From Bacillota bacterium (GTDB lineage: Bacteria; Eremiobacterota; SpSt-956; JAKJGF01): DNA of 22,131 nucleotides. The position numbers and the translations under genes were made by a program. Below, in pieces: positions 21,640-22,131 of the stretch. A model generated the notes under the pieces. That model was given only the letters and a program-made list of their open reading frames with translations, was not told the DNA's origin and did no database searches. Position 1 is the first letter of the stretch; each line of letters begins with the position of its first letter. The stretch spans positions 1 through 22,131 of the forward strand of contig JAKPQU010000213.1 of assembly GCA_029555925.1 (NCBI GenBank). Direction: 5' to 3'.

Positions 21640-22131
21640 ATGGGTATAGGAATAGGAAATAGTACAGGAAATACGACAGTGGTAAATAATTATTTCGGTG
21701 GCGCATCCATGGGCGGTATGATGCAGCAGAATCCTATGATGCAGTTAATGCAGATGATGCAGGGGATTACAGGTGGGCCATGTCAGGAAATGGGTGGAAT
21801 GATGCCCGGTATGATGGGTGGAATGATGCCCGGTATGGAAGGCATGGGAGGTATGATGGGTAACTGTCTGGGCAATTTTATGTGTATGCAGCAGAATCCT
21901 ATGATGCAGATGATGCAGATGATGATGCAGATGATGCAGATGATGACCATGATGATGGGTGGAGGAGCAAATCCATTTATGGGCGGCATGATGCCCGGTA
22001 TGATGGGTGGTGGCTTCCCCGGTATGGGTGGTGGCTTCCCCGGTATGGGTGGTGGCTTCCCCGGTATGGGTGGTGGCTTCCCCGGTATGGGTGGTGGCTT
22101 CCCCGGTATGGGTGGTGGTGCAGGAGCCTAT
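21640..22131 (+). CDS. Methionine/glycine/glutamine-rich low-complexity protein (3' end cut by window)
   Basis: An ATG at 21640 with a strong AAGGAG 8 bases upstream opens a frame that runs 164 codons to the window end without a stop. About 45 of the 164 residues are Met. The order is a short N-terminal part (GNTTVVNNYFGGASMGG), two QQNPMMQ segments, a Met/Gln core of the type MMQMMQMMMQMMQMM, Gly-Met-Pro stretches (GGMMPGMMGG), and five perfect GGGFPGM units. Three Cys residues (near 48, 76 and 82) are present. There is no signal peptide or membrane helix. I recognise no family. The composition suggests a metal-binding, adhesive or phase-separating structural protein, but that is speculation. 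It is more GC-rich than its neighbours because of Gly codons. The strong ribosome site argues that it is expressed. Confidence 0.75.
   Translation, partial: MGIGIGNSTGNTTVVNNYFGGASMGGMMQQNPMMQLMQMMQGITGGPCQEMGGMMPGMMGGMMPGMEGMGGMMGNCLGNFMCMQQNPMMQMMQMMMQMMQMMTMMMGGGANPFMGGMMPGMMGGGFPGMGGGFPGMGGGFPGMGGGFPGMGGGFPGMGGGAGAY
22006..22110. repeat. 21-bp coding tandem repeat, five perfect copies
   Basis: Five identical 21-bp units each encode GGGFPGM. The lack of any synonymous change between copies points to recent expansion or ongoing homogenisation. The array may vary in copy number between strains. Confidence 0.95.

Noticed and set aside
21783..21989. Antisense Ile/Pro-rich open frame opposite the Met-rich gene
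   Set aside because: It is the reverse complement of ATG/CCC-rich coding DNA (CAT becomes His/Ile-type codons) and has no ribosome site of its own.

Overview
The window is AT-rich bacterial DNA, densely packed with genes that mostly carry clear Shine-Dalgarno sites and use ATG, GTG and TTG starts. An hlyD-like gene, yggS and sepF are adjacent and co-directional, an order reminiscent of the ylm division cluster of Firmicutes and relatives. Together with SepF, HspR-like MerR, SpoIIM/RDD and PilT proteins and a Hanks-type kinase, this suggests an uncultured or deep-branching lineage of the Firmicutes/Cyanobacteria side of the tree. That placement is inference; no rRNA or tRNA is visible. Layout: (1) Positions 1-9304 lie on the minus strand. 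Read in the direction of transcription they encode a small four-helix membrane protein, a PilT ATPase carrying an N-terminal UPF0175-like domain, a 1057-residue coiled-coil protein ending in a second PilT-like domain that has lost both His-box histidines, an HlyD-like membrane protein, YggS, SepF, a repeat-filled gap, and a truncated FAD-dependent amine-oxidase-type oxidoreductase. (2) Positions 9305-9575 are a divergent control region with a good sigma-70 promoter (TTGACA, 17 bp, TACACT) facing right. (3) Positions 9576-13183 on the plus strand encode an HspR-like MerR regulator, an S41 C-terminal processing protease, an unrecognised 440-residue protein and a DUF192 lipoprotein. (4) Positions 13226-20479 on the minus strand form a likely three-gene operon. 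It encodes an RDD membrane protein, a membrane-anchored Ser/Thr kinase with an extracytoplasmic TPR, and a nearly 1500-residue protein built as an eight-bladed PQQ propeller, a charged linker, a TPR solenoid and a second eight-bladed PQQ propeller. (5) Diverging from RDD across 34 bp is a SpoIIM-family membrane protein, followed by the start of a Met/Gly-rich repeat protein that runs off the window. The most striking DNA feature is a family of phased 7-bp tandem repeats (types TCACTGN, GTGANNN, CGTGACG and GCTGATA) at many gene boundaries. Six genes (hlyD-like, S41 protease, the 440-aa protein, DUF192, PQQ-TPR-PQQ and SpoIIM) take their stop codon from inside a heptad array. At the convergent boundary 13170-13239, ten exactly phased heptads supply the stops of both genes. 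These arrays resemble the STRR heptamers of cyanobacteria. The most interesting protein-level candidates are the paired PilT-like proteins (one UPF0175 fusion, one probable pseudo-ATPase on a long coiled coil) next to division genes, and the RDD, kinase, double-propeller and SpoIIM cluster, which looks like an envelope-sensing system.
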